The position numbers were made by a program, and so were the translations under genes. This document shows, piece after piece, positions 26,955-35,640 of a stretch of 64,000 nt of DNA. The notes beneath the pieces were generated by a model that worked only from the letters and a program-made list of their open reading frames with translations, made no database searches and was not told the DNA's origin. Location of the stretch: positions 1-64,000 of the forward strand of contig CAYTGM010000024.1 of NCBI GenBank assembly GCA_964437365.1, written 5' to 3'. Within the stretch, counting starts at the first letter, position 1, and each line of letters starts with the position of its first letter. Source of the DNA: CAYTGM01 sp964437365 (GTDB lineage Bacteria > Sumerlaeota > Sumerlaeia > SLMS01).

Positions 26955-28043
26955 ATGTCTCGCTTGAAAACACTTTCTTTGAAGATTCTTCTCACTGGCG
27001 CCATCTTTCTCGGCGCGACGACTCCATCACTTGCCGAGGGAGGTGTCGGGACGTATTTCAAGGATCGGGGGAATGACATCCTCGATATTCTTCGTTTTCG
27101 CGCGGGAGCCCCCTACGAAGGCAAGGCTTTCGGACTGAAGGCAAGGGCGACGGCCCTTGCTCAACTCGGGTACGTTGACTGGGAAGGAAAATATGCAGGC
27201 ATCAATAGAAGAGGTATTGGAATTATTGACGAAAGACGCCGTGAAGGTGGCGTTTCGCTTGCCTATATCTCTTTTAACGAGATGGAACCTGTCGCTGGTA
27301 ACAAATACCTTATGGGCAATAATGAGTGGACAGAGAATCGAGACCGCCGAATTATTCGAAATGAACCCCACTGGGACGATGGACGACAGAGGCACTTAAG
27401 CTTTGGCGCTGAGCTCGCCACCCCGCTATTTGGTATAGACGTTGGCGTTTATCCTGAAGAAGCACTGGATCTCGTCCTTGGAATCCTGACCATCGACATC
27501 CTTAGAGATGACGAACTGAGGCAGAAGCCCGCAAGCAAGTACCTCACGGCCACCACACTGCCAGTTCCACAGGAAGACGCGCCTTTTCAGGACGTGAAAG
27601 CAGAACATGAAGAGTTTCTTACGAACTATGTTCTCGAGCAGAGTGAGGTCGAAACACCTCAGGCGGACATGCAAGATGACCAGCCTGTCACCTCCGGTGC
27701 ATCAGGGGAGTCAATAGACACGATCACTCCCGACGCCGCCGATGAAGCAATGAGGGAACTTGAGTCAACATCGTTGGCACCCGAAGAAACAGTGGCTCCA
27801 ACTGAACCAGCCGCGAACGAGAGTGCAGCTCGTGAAGAACCCGTGAGTGAGGCTTCGCCACGAGCAGAGGCAGAAGAAAAAGCTGAAGAGAAACAAGCTG
27901 CTCCAGCAAAGAAAAAAGCAGAAGCTCCATCACCAGAAGAGAAAGAGTCATCTAAAACAAATCAAAAGGGTGATGCATCAGAAGAGAAAGCAGAGAGAGA
28001 AGCTGAAAAAGAGAAGGCAAGTAGTCAACCTGAGGGAAGCTGA
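26955..28043 (+). CDS. Exported protein with long acidic/alanine-lysine-rich tail, function unknown
   Basis: 362 residues from the ATG at 26955, chosen because MSRLKTLSLKILLTGAIFLG plus a TTPSLAE cleavage site makes a good signal peptide; the longer frame from 26880 starts inside the trxB terminator. The mature N-terminal domain (about 25-190) contains TYFKDRGNDILDILRFRAG and then an LAQLGYVDWEGKYAGINRRG strand set, a pattern I associate with small outer-surface or lipoprotein-like families but cannot name. From about residue 200 the chain is low complexity, rich in Glu, Ala, Lys and Ser, and surely disordered. Confidence 0.7.
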   Translation: MSRLKTLSLKILLTGAIFLGATTPSLAEGGVGTYFKDRGNDILDILRFRAGAPYEGKAFGLKARATALAQLGYVDWEGKYAGINRRGIGIIDERRREGGVSLAYISFNEMEPVAGNKYLMGNNEWTENRDRRIIRNEPHWDDGRQRHLSFGAELATPLFGIDVGVYPEEALDLVLGILTIDILRDDELRQKPASKYLTATTLPVPQEDAPFQDVKAEHEEFLTNYVLEQSEVETPQADMQDDQPVTSGASGESIDTITPDAADEAMRELESTSLAPEETVAPTEPAANESAAREEPVSEASPRAEAEEKAEEKQAAPAKKKAEAPSPEEKESSKTNQKGDASEEKAEREAEKEKASSQPEGS

Positions 28044-28094
28044 TTAGTACGAGGTTGTTAGGGTTGGCTCCCCTTCTGAACTTGTCGGCGTTGT

Positions 28095-28640
28095 CTATAT
28101 TTCCGCAAAAAGCTTCTCAATGAGAGCTCGAGACCAATCATAAACGCCTGGGGATTCAGATTCCCTTGGTCCTGCGAAATTCACCCGTACCGGATTCGAA
28201 TCGATCTGATCTATCAGTTGCCTGCATGTTGCGAACTGTTCAGCTGATCGAATGACAACGACAGGCTTATTTAATATAGATGCATATTTGAGTGTCGTTA
28301 GTGTTCCTCTTGAAACACTCCTGGTAACGAGAATCAGCGTCAGGTCCGAGTCACGAACATTAAGAAAAGTCCTTCGTGCGGGATCTCGACTCGAGGATTC
28401 TTTCAGACAATATTGATCGGGAATTCTTCCCGACTCGCTCCACCGTCCTCTTGGGCACCACCCAGAGTGTGTCATCCCGCTCTGGAGGGCGAAATCGAGA
28501 ACAGCTCGATCAACGCCCGTCTGGCCACCTGAGATTATATGAAATTGTTTCCTGATTTTTTTCATCGCAATTCTACGGATTGAGCTTATCCTCTCTTGCT
28601 GCTTCGTGAGCTTCTGATTAATCATCGAGTTCAATTTCAC
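28095..28640 (-). CDS. YpsA/SLOG-family putative molybdenum carrier-like protein
   Basis: 181 residues from a GTG at 28640; an in-frame ATG at 28565 gives MKKIRKQFHIISGG and may be the true start, as neither has a clear ribosome site. The domain shows the family opening FHIISGGQTGVDRAVLDFAL, the GWCPRGRWSESGRIPD segment and a Rossmann-like VRDSDLTLILVTRSVSRGT stretch. These match the 'putative molybdenum carrier' group of the SLOG superfamily, whose molybdenum link is not well established and which more generally may bind nucleotides or nucleotide-derived ligands. It is divergent from the HEAT-repeat lipoprotein gene with 14 bases between starts. Confidence 0.75.
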   Translation of the reverse strand: MKLNSMINQKLTKQQERISSIRRIAMKKIRKQFHIISGGQTGVDRAVLDFALQSGMTHSGWCPRGRWSESGRIPDQYCLKESSSRDPARRTFLNVRDSDLTLILVTRSVSRGTLTTLKYASILNKPVVVIRSAEQFATCRQLIDQIDSNPVRVNFAGPRESESPGVYDWSRALIEKLFAEI

Positions 28641-28654
28641 TCAAGGGGCAATCG

Positions 28655-29515
28655 TTGACAAAACGTCTGAAGATTATCAAATCGATCACCCTTTGTCTGC
28701 TGGTCTTTTCAGTTAGCCTGGTCGCGTCTTGTCAGAAGAAGGAGCAATCAGGCGCTGCAGACAAGTCACAAATCAACGCCTCGTTGCAGAAGGTTTCTTC
28801 CCAGAATGTGGAATTGCAACTGAAGGGATTGCGCGAATTGGAGCAGCACGGGGAAGCGTCTCTCGGTGCTCTGCCGATCATGATCGATCTCCTTGATCAT
28901 CCCGAGCCAAAAGTCGCACGGGGAGCTTCCGATGTGATTGCCAGTATGGGTGAACCAGCCGTTCCTTATATGTTAAAATTTGTAAACAGCTACCCCTCTG
29001 ACGAAGAATATCTGCTCTCCTTCAGGGCGCTTGGAAGAATGGGAGCTGATGGATTGCCAGCCCTTGAAGAGGTGATAGATGGACTTGACCATCCGCAGAA
29101 GAAGTATAGACTGGCGTCGCTAGTTGCGTTGGAAGGGATATTGAAAGGTCTGGATGGATATCCACTTTCCTATGCTCAATCATCAAACACTTCGGAGGGG
29201 AAAAGTCAGGACACGGAAGAGCTGGCGAAGAATCTGAATGAGGTGGCTGACCTCTTTGATTTACCTGCCAAGCCAAAGAATAAGGCAAAGGCGCCCTCAC
29301 TGGTACTTCCGAGCGAGGAGGACTTCTCGAAAACGCTCATCTCTCTCTTGAACTGGGATGATGACCCCGAAGTGAGACTCACCGCCCTCAAGTGTTTGAT
29401 GGCAAGCGGTCTAAGCAGTGACCGGATCAAGAGCGCGGTCGACTATGCGCGTCATGATCCCGATGCGAGAGTGCAGGAATTTGCGATTAGAGCGTACGGA
29501 AAGTTGATAAAGTAA
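28655..29515 (+). CDS. HEAT-repeat lipoprotein
   Basis: 286 residues starting with TTG at 28655, with AAGGGG seven bases upstream. A lipoprotein signal peptide ends in the lipobox LVASC (Cys26). The mature part is alpha-helical with HEAT/PBS-lyase-like repeats: LEQHGEASLGALPIMIDLLDHPEPKVARGASDV, AVPYMLKFV, LGRMGADGLPALEEVIDGLD and a last pair DDDPEVRLTALKCLMASG and DPDARVQEFAIRAYGKL. A Lys/Ala/Pro linker separates the two repeat blocks. It probably serves as a membrane-anchored protein-binding scaffold in the periplasm; partner unknown. Confidence 0.75.
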   Translation: MTKRLKIIKSITLCLLVFSVSLVASCQKKEQSGAADKSQINASLQKVSSQNVELQLKGLRELEQHGEASLGALPIMIDLLDHPEPKVARGASDVIASMGEPAVPYMLKFVNSYPSDEEYLLSFRALGRMGADGLPALEEVIDGLDHPQKKYRLASLVALEGILKGLDGYPLSYAQSSNTSEGKSQDTEELAKNLNEVADLFDLPAKPKNKAKAPSLVLPSEEDFSKTLISLLNWDDDPEVRLTALKCLMASGLSSDRIKSAVDYARHDPDARVQEFAIRAYGKLIK

Positions 29516-29694
29516 CAGGCTTGCACCATACTTGAATTGCATGAAAGCACTTGATTTCAAAAATGTTTTCCAGTGAAATGTTTTTTGCGAATTGAGTTGC
29601 CACAGAAGAGACAAATCCTCAAGATTACTCCTTCATTTGAGGGAGTGGTCTTTACAACAAAGATCATTAAGATAAATGAAGGTTAGGCGAGTTC

Positions 29695-30702
29695 ATGAAG
29701 AACATCTTTTTTAGTCAAAACCAGTCCGGCGGAGGAAACGATGATGAAAACGCAGAAGATTATCTGAACCGGCTGGCAAACTCGATCTTGTCGAAAGAGA
29801 ATCAACCTGGCCCAGGCTATAGTGCAGGGTCACCGTCTCAGAGTCCCGCGAAAGACTCGACGCCCATACCACAAGCCTCAAGACGTCCCGTGGCCTCTCC
29901 CCGGCCGGACACGCATGCAGATGTCGATATAGCACCTCAAGCACCGAGCCCTTCAAGGCCCGCCACTCCTGTGAACAGAACGCCCTTTCAGGCAGAAGGC
30001 AAAGGGCAGACTGCCTGGACCCGACAGGTTGAGATGCAGGACGCACAGGGGAACTATCTGCCCGGAACAATCCTACTTTTTGAAGATGGTAACGTAGGTG
30101 TTTTTAAGGAATCAAACCCTGTTAAAGACTATGATATTGTCTATATGTTGAAGGAGCAGGGTCGTCTCGCTCCTCAAGGAATTCCGCTCTATTCCTATGA
30201 TGTGGAACCAATTGGACGACTATCGCAGCTTTGCCTCGACCAGATGATGAAATCTAATCTTTGGGAAAGAGATATGATCGTCTTCCACTTGCTGAAGTAC
30301 CGTGATTGTTCCCACGTTCCTGCGGCAGGCAAAGGTGCTCAAACTACCGGCTACTCCTCTGCCACGGCATCAGCGCAAAGCACGAACCCTTCTTTTGGGG
30401 AAACGGATCTTGATGATGACTTTGATATTCCCGGAGAAGTCGAATCTGCTGGAAATGAAGATGCATCTGCAAACTCTCAGTTAACACGAGGGCGGCAGCT
30501 GGTCATCCAATTTGATAAATCCCGAAAATGGAATGCAATCTACTGGGGCAAAGACGAGTTAGGACATGTCGTTGCACATAACACTCATGATGAGTGGACA
30601 CTGATGCATCTGGACCTTGACCGGTTTAAGGACAGCATGGAGTATGGAGATGTGATTAATCACAAGACTCTCCAGCAAATGGAACGACAGTTTGCCCAGT
30701 AG
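29695..30702 (+). CDS. Hypothetical protein with disordered Pro/Ser-rich N-terminus and two conserved-looking blocks
   Basis: 335 residues, no signal peptide. Residues 1-110 are rich in Ser, Pro, Gln and Asn and look disordered. Block one (about 112-210) is a compact alpha/beta stretch with PGTILLFEDGNVGVFKE and YDIVYMLKEQGRLAPQG. After an acidic linker, block two (about 262-330) reads LVIQFDKSRKWNAIYWGKD, then a HNTHDEWTLMHLDLDRF helix. No known family is recognised. The thioesterase gene begins inside its last codons (11-base overlap), so the two are co-translated. Confidence 0.65.
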   Translation: MKNIFFSQNQSGGGNDDENAEDYLNRLANSILSKENQPGPGYSAGSPSQSPAKDSTPIPQASRRPVASPRPDTHADVDIAPQAPSPSRPATPVNRTPFQAEGKGQTAWTRQVEMQDAQGNYLPGTILLFEDGNVGVFKESNPVKDYDIVYMLKEQGRLAPQGIPLYSYDVEPIGRLSQLCLDQMMKSNLWERDMIVFHLLKYRDCSHVPAAGKGAQTTGYSSATASAQSTNPSFGETDLDDDFDIPGEVESAGNEDASANSQLTRGRQLVIQFDKSRKWNAIYWGKDELGHVVAHNTHDEWTLMHLDLDRFKDSMEYGDVINHKTLQQMERQFAQ

Positions 30703-31120
30703 ACCAGAATCTCCCTCTCACTCACAATTCATCTATCAGTACAGGATCGGATACGCCGATACTGACATGATGGGTTATATGCATCACTCGCGTTACCTGG
30801 TGGTTTTTGAATCAGCCCGGACCGAGTTGCTTCGAACCTCAGGGATGAGCTATAAACAAATGGAAGACTCTGGCATTATGCTACCTCTGCGCAGGAGTGA
30901 GATCGACTATAGAGTGCCTGGAAAATACGACGATATTCTGTCTGTCTCGGTACAGATTGTAAACCTCAGCAGAACACGACTCGACTTTCAGTATTCAGTG
31001 ACTAATCAAGATGATATAGACGTTGCCGAAGCTCAGACATTCCATGTCTTCGTAAATAAAGAGGGCCGACCCGTTCGGATCGACCCATCACTCATGCAAC
31101 ATCTTGAATCTCTAGCTTAG
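30692..31120 (+). CDS. YbgC/4HBT-type acyl-CoA thioesterase
   Basis: 142 residues with the hotdog-fold signature YRIGYADTDMMGYMHHSRYLVVFESART near the N-terminus; the Asp of YADTDMMG is the usual catalytic residue of 4-hydroxybenzoyl-CoA thioesterase-like enzymes. The strands VQIVNLSRTRLDFQYSV complete the fold. It likely hydrolyses an acyl-CoA or acyl-ACP; the acyl chain is unknown. The start is TTG at 30692 inside the previous gene; no better in-frame start precedes the conserved region. It ends six bases from the convergent sigma factor gene's stop. Confidence 0.85.
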   Translation: MPSRPESPSHSQFIYQYRIGYADTDMMGYMHHSRYLVVFESARTELLRTSGMSYKQMEDSGIMLPLRRSEIDYRVPGKYDDILSVSVQIVNLSRTRLDFQYSVTNQDDIDVAEAQTFHVFVNKEGRPVRIDPSLMQHLESLA

Positions 31121-31126
31121 GAATTA

Positions 31127-31972
31127 TCAGGCAGCAACGGCTGTAACTGTTGGATCAAGCTTAGCCTGGATATTCGGGCGGCGCAGTTTCTGCAGAGCAC
31201 GATGCTCAATGCGGCGAACACCCTCCTGGCTAAGGCCAACAAATTTACTCGTTTTGCGAAGGCTGAGTGCGGGGCCACCGTTCAATCCGTAACGTAACTC
31301 CATGATTCTCTTTTCACGATCACTAAGGATTGAGAGTGCTTCGCGAAGAGCCTGCTTTGACTGTGATTCAGAAATCTGAGCGGAAGGCGCTGGTGCGGAA
31401 TCAGGAATTGCATCGAAGAGGTTCGTTCCATCTTCATTTCTTTCTGCATCCAGAGAAACCATGCTTTCTCTCATATGGGAAATACTTTCAATTTTCTTCA
31501 CCGAAGTGCCCACGAAGAGAGCAACTTCTTCATTACTGGGGTCTCGACCTTCATAGTTATTGAAGTGACGGACAGCTTCAGCGATTTTTCCAAGCAGCCT
31601 CGCTTTGCGAATAGGCAGGCGAATCATTGAGTTATTATTGCGGATAGCAGCCTGGATTTCCTGGCGAATCCAAAATGCAGCATATGTAGAGAAGCGGAAT
31701 CCTTTACGCCAGTCAAACTTCGAAATTACATAAATCAATCCGATATTTCCTTCCTGAATCAGGTCCGAAACAGGGAGTCCACTCTCTTTGAATTGAAGTG
31801 CGATCTTTACAACGAGACGCAAGTTACAACGAAGTATTTCTTCCCGCGCAGCTTCATCCCCGGCTTCCAGCTTCTGAAAGAGCTCGACTTCTTCTTCTTT
31901 CGTTAGCACGCGGTGATCGCTGATGTTGTTGAGATAATTCTGAAGTCCATCTTCTGTGAATTTAGTAGCCAT
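31127..31972 (-). CDS. RpoD/RpoS-type sigma-70 factor (group 2-like)
   Basis: 281 residues. Region 1.2 (LQNYLNNISDHRVLTKEEEVELFQKL), region 2 (NLRLVVKIAL, LIQEGNIGLI, KGFRFSTYAAFWIRQEI, RNNNSMIRLP), a reduced region 3 and region 4 (REKRIMELRYGLNGGP, LSQEGVRRIEHRALQKLRRP) are all present. It lacks region 1.1 and is shorter than a housekeeping RpoD, so it is an alternative, group 2-like sigma factor. In region 4 the first helix reads SLRKTSKFVGLSQEGVRRIE, where the usual LEEIG is replaced by RKTSKFV, which may change -35 recognition. The tail is TVTAVAA. Confidence 0.9.
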   Translation of the reverse strand: MATKFTEDGLQNYLNNISDHRVLTKEEEVELFQKLEAGDEAAREEILRCNLRLVVKIALQFKESGLPVSDLIQEGNIGLIYVISKFDWRKGFRFSTYAAFWIRQEIQAAIRNNNSMIRLPIRKARLLGKIAEAVRHFNNYEGRDPSNEEVALFVGTSVKKIESISHMRESMVSLDAERNEDGTNLFDAIPDSAPAPSAQISESQSKQALREALSILSDREKRIMELRYGLNGGPALSLRKTSKFVGLSQEGVRRIEHRALQKLRRPNIQAKLDPTVTAVAA

Positions 31973-32394
31973 TTTTATAATCTCCAGTCATTAGAGCTGC
32001 GGGGCATGTGGCTCCTACTAAGTGCAACGGCTATTCCCAAGCTTAGGACTAGAAGGACAAAGACACCTAAACATATTATTTTCAATGGTCTATGAACTAT
32101 TTGATTCTATTTCAAAACCACGGCCGTGCAGAAAAACTCACAGAACCTTGAGTTGCAAGATTGCACACGTGCGAAATATCTCACGCTTGAAACATGAAAG
32201 AGAGCTGGAGGATTACTCCCGATGACGGAGGTCGGTCCTGCGTCTTACCTTCGAGTCGGGAGGACCGCCAGACTTAGGGAGGAGAACAAAATCACGAAGA
32301 GACCCAGGTTCGGCACCAGGAGAATGGCCTTGCACTTGATTTAATGACGGGGAAGGTCGTCTTAATCAGACTAGATAAAAGAGAGATATGATAC
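31973..32394. other. Intergenic region, nothing specific seen
   Basis: 422 bases between the divergent sigma factor gene and the GHL10 gene. It must hold both promoters. I see only a short CACGGCCGTG palindrome around 32120 and no repeat or reading frame worth calling. Confidence 0.5.
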
Positions 32395-33996
32395 ATGATT
32401 AGTAAGACGAAGGCAGTTTTAAGAGGTGCTTTCTTATCCGTTGTGATGGCCCTTGGTACCCATCCTTCTTATTCCGAAGATGTAAGCCCGGTTAAAGAGT
32501 TAAGAGGTGTCTGGCTTACGAATGTTGATTCAGATGTTATGATGAGTCGGGAAAAGATCGCTGAAGCGATGGACTTTCTCGCTGCGCACAATTTCAACAT
32601 TGTTTATCCGGTTGTCTGGAACAAAGCTGTCACACTTTATCCGAGTGATGTGATGGAAAAGGAGTTCGGCGTGCGTATAGACCCTCTACATGAGGGCCGT
32701 GACCCGCTCGCTGAAGTGATCACCGAAGCTCATCGCGTGGGGATAGAAGTTATTCCCTGGTTCGAGTTCGGGTTTGCAACCTCCTATAATATCGGTGGAG
32801 GTCACATCATCGAGAAGCGACCAGAATGGGCAGCTCTTGATCAGGAGGGGAACCTGGCGAAGAAAAACAATTTCGAATGGATGAATGCGTTCGATCCTGA
32901 AGTTAGACAGTTCATGAATGATCTGGTCATGGAAGTCGTTGAGAAGTACGATATAGACGGAATTCAGGGCGATGACCGTCTTCCCGCGCTCCCCTCTCTC
33001 GCTGGCTATGATGATTTGACGGTTTCTCTTTACAGGAAAGAATTCGGTGAAGACCCTCCGAAGGATTATAAAGACGAACAGTGGGTGCGCTGGCGTGCAG
33101 ATATTCTAACGGAATTTCTGGCAGAATTAAGAGAGAATGCCAAAGAGATTAATCCCAATGTTACGATTTCCATGTCACCGAGTTATTACGACTGGGCGCT
33201 CTATGAGTACCTGCAGGATTCTTACACCTGGGTAAATCGCGGTCTGGTTGATTCAATTCATCCACAGGCGTACCGCTATGATTTGCCTGCCTACAAGAAA
33301 ATCGTCGATGATCTTGTTGAGAACCAGTTTACGGCAGATCAGCTCTCACTGCTCTACCCCGGGATCCTGACAAAGTCTGGCAGCTATGTTATCGAGAGCG
33401 ATATGCTTCTTGAATGCATCAAGTATAACCGCAAGAACGGAATTAAGGGTGAAGTTCACTTCTTCTACGAAGGTCTTCGCAAGAATGATCAGTCTAATGC
33501 GAAAGCCCTCATCGAAGGTCCCTATGCGGTGCCTGCAGATATCCCCTACCGCGATCCCTCCTGGCGTCCGGGTGGATATATAACAACGGTCGGTGAAGCG
33601 GAAACGAGCGGAGATTGGGATATAATTGAAATTGATGGGGAAGAGTTTCTTGCCGAAAAAGGTGGGGACTTTGGCTCCGCTGAATTCGAGATTGAAGTTC
33701 CGGTCACAGCCTCTTATCATCTATACATGAGATTTGCTGATATTCCTAACGAATCGATGTCAACGATTGTATCCGTTCAGTCTCCTGTCTCGAGCGACCT
33801 ATCGAAAGAGATCAACTTCCAAAACAAGTTCACCAATGGCTGGGTGAAGTTAGGTGAAATTTTCCTCGAAGAAGGTGATGACAATGAAGTAATTGTCCAG
33901 TCGCTAAATGATGATGAGTCCAAGTTGACAGTTATTGGCCCGGTCATGGCACTTATTAACCGAAAAGTTTCACCAGACGCGGAGGTCACAGACTAA
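32395..33996 (+). CDS. Exported GHL10-family glycosyl hydrolase-like protein (DUF187, DigH/YngK type)
   Basis: 533 residues with a signal peptide (RGAFLSVVMALGTHPSYSE). The TIM-barrel GHL10 domain (about 35-370) opens with ELRGVWLTNVDSDVMMS and shows NFNIVYPVVWNKA, GIEVIPWFEFGF, DIDGIQGDDRLPA and VDSIHPQAYRYD. The acidic residues at the strand ends (GDDR, IPWFEFG) fit a glycosidase. The E. coli relative DigH cuts peptidoglycan strands lacking stem peptides. The last about 150 residues are a separate beta-sandwich (FGSAEFEIEVPVTASYHLYMRF), golvesin- or carbohydrate-binding-like. The stop abuts the ATG of the C39-like peptidase gene with no gap. Confidence 0.85.
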   Translation: MISKTKAVLRGAFLSVVMALGTHPSYSEDVSPVKELRGVWLTNVDSDVMMSREKIAEAMDFLAAHNFNIVYPVVWNKAVTLYPSDVMEKEFGVRIDPLHEGRDPLAEVITEAHRVGIEVIPWFEFGFATSYNIGGGHIIEKRPEWAALDQEGNLAKKNNFEWMNAFDPEVRQFMNDLVMEVVEKYDIDGIQGDDRLPALPSLAGYDDLTVSLYRKEFGEDPPKDYKDEQWVRWRADILTEFLAELRENAKEINPNVTISMSPSYYDWALYEYLQDSYTWVNRGLVDSIHPQAYRYDLPAYKKIVDDLVENQFTADQLSLLYPGILTKSGSYVIESDMLLECIKYNRKNGIKGEVHFFYEGLRKNDQSNAKALIEGPYAVPADIPYRDPSWRPGGYITTVGEAETSGDWDIIEIDGEEFLAEKGGDFGSAEFEIEVPVTASYHLYMRFADIPNESMSTIVSVQSPVSSDLSKEINFQNKFTNGWVKLGEIFLEEGDDNEVIVQSLNDDESKLTVIGPVMALINRKVSPDAEVTD

Positions 33997-35214
33997 ATGC
34001 CTATTCGACTCAAATTCAAGAAGCACTCTATCTACTCAATGCTTCTTGCCTGCATCGCGGTAACTCTTATAGTCTCTGTGACCCACACACTTTATGCCCA
34101 GGATGAACCATCATTGAGCAACCAACTTGGAAATGATCCGAATACCATCGACCGACTTCTGTTTATTGACAGCAAAGAAGCCTGGGAAGCTGGTGAACTG
34201 AACCGACTTGAGATTATTGAACATCCAGACACAGCTTGTTCTGCACTCACGATTGAGAAGGGTGTCAGAGGATATCCAGCTCGAGGTCGATTCGTATCGG
34301 AAGTCATCGAGACAGACATTCCTTTTACAGAACTACTTCCTTCCTGGAATGCAGATATAGATGATGAAACGGGTTTAACCGTTCAAATTCGTGTGCGAGA
34401 TAGTGAGAACGATTTCTGGTCGCCATGGCTATACCTCGGTCAATGGGGGAAGAGTCTCCACTGGCCTAATAGAACATTAAGGTTTGAAACTGGAAGTGTT
34501 CATGTTGATCACATTCGCCTCGAGCTGCCCGCCGATGCTTTTCAATACCGTATTACTATGTACAGTTACGATATGTCTGGAGAGAAGAGGCCAGTCTTGA
34601 GAAGGCTTGCGGCAGCATATTCTGGTGTCATTGAAGATGCAGATCAGAGAGCTGGACTGAGAGAGGCATCAACTCTCGACGGGGTGTGGCAGAAGAGCCT
34701 TCCCGTTCCTTTCTATACGCAACAGGACCTGGATCCTTCGGTCTCCGGATCAACCTGCTCACCGACGAGTGTTTCCATGGTTGTAGGATATCGGTCAGAA
34801 GAAGAGCAGAATGTTCTGGAAAATGCTCTGAAGATATACGATCCAGAGTATGGAATTTTTGGAAACTGGAACCGGGCAACGGCCTTCGCTGGTGACGAAG
34901 GTTATGTCTCGTGGGTTCAGAGAATGCGAAATTGGGATCAGGTAAAGAGCCTGATCGTTGAAGGTCAGCCCGTGATTGCCTCGATCCGTTTTCGTGAAGG
35001 CGAGTTTCCAAGCAATCCCATGAAATCAACTCGTGGTCACTTAATTGTGATCAGGGGGTTTGATGATGAAGGGAATGTTATAGTGAATGACCCGGCGCAC
35101 AAAGAGGTTGGGGATGCAATTGTCTATAATGCTGAAGAGCTTGGTCGTGCCTGGTTCGATAAGGGCGGCGTCGCTTACATTATCGGTCCTGAGGACAAGT
35201 GCGCTCCCAGATAA
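33997..35214 (+). CDS. Exported peptidase C39-like cysteine peptidase
   Basis: 405 residues. An N-terminal hydrophobic signal sequence (SMLLACIAVTLIVSVTHTLYA) is followed by a beta-rich domain (about 45-225) and the C39-like papain-fold domain (about 230-400). The catalytic Cys lies in GSTCSPTSVSM, the His in RGHLIVIRGFD and the Asn/Asp in VNDPAH. Unlike bacteriocin-processing C39 domains it is not fused to an ABC transporter. It is co-translated with the GHL10 hydrolase (TAA directly followed by ATG), so a joint envelope task such as cell-wall remodelling is likely but inferred. Confidence 0.85.
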   Translation: MPIRLKFKKHSIYSMLLACIAVTLIVSVTHTLYAQDEPSLSNQLGNDPNTIDRLLFIDSKEAWEAGELNRLEIIEHPDTACSALTIEKGVRGYPARGRFVSEVIETDIPFTELLPSWNADIDDETGLTVQIRVRDSENDFWSPWLYLGQWGKSLHWPNRTLRFETGSVHVDHIRLELPADAFQYRITMYSYDMSGEKRPVLRRLAAAYSGVIEDADQRAGLREASTLDGVWQKSLPVPFYTQQDLDPSVSGSTCSPTSVSMVVGYRSEEEQNVLENALKIYDPEYGIFGNWNRATAFAGDEGYVSWVQRMRNWDQVKSLIVEGQPVIASIRFREGEFPSNPMKSTRGHLIVIRGFDDEGNVIVNDPAHKEVGDAIVYNAEELGRAWFDKGGVAYIIGPEDKCAPR

Positions 35215-35640
35215 CTCTTAGTCAACTCCATCAATTCAGTGAACAAGCACATAATGCCTCCTGTTGTCAGGAGGCATTGTTGTGACATTGGGGTTAAGTT
35301 ATAGACAATTGTTACAAAAAATCTCAGGACAAAGCAAATTCAGCCGCAATCTTTCCAGATAGGTAAAATTTAACGGACCTCTCTGAATTCATGAAGTGTA
35401 ACGTTCCTGTTTCAATTGTGGCAGATTCGATACATTCCTGTTAAAGTCAATCGATCCGTTCAATCCATGTGCTGTTCAGCATCCTCATATTTCGGCATTC
35501 TGGCAAATCCTTGTGTCAAATAGATGACCTGTGAATTGTAGTATTGACCAATATTCATGTCTCTCCAAGTTATCACGCAAATTGTCACGTATATATAAGG
35601 TGTGATAATTATTAAAATCCATCTTTGAGGATCTTAAAGC
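35215..35640. other. Intergenic region with terminator and an inverted repeat before the beta-helix gene
   Basis: 426 bases. Besides the terminator at 35253-35278 there is an inverted pair TTATCAC (35570-35576) and GTGATAA (35602-35608) just before the ribosome site of the next gene, possibly an operator or mRNA stem. The rest shows nothing specific. Confidence 0.5.
35253..35278 (+). terminator. Probable terminator of the GHL10-C39 operon
   Basis: An 11-bp perfect stem AATGCCTCCTG/CAGGAGGCATT with loop TTGT, 38 bases beyond the stop. The following U-tract is short (GTTGT). Confidence 0.75.
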
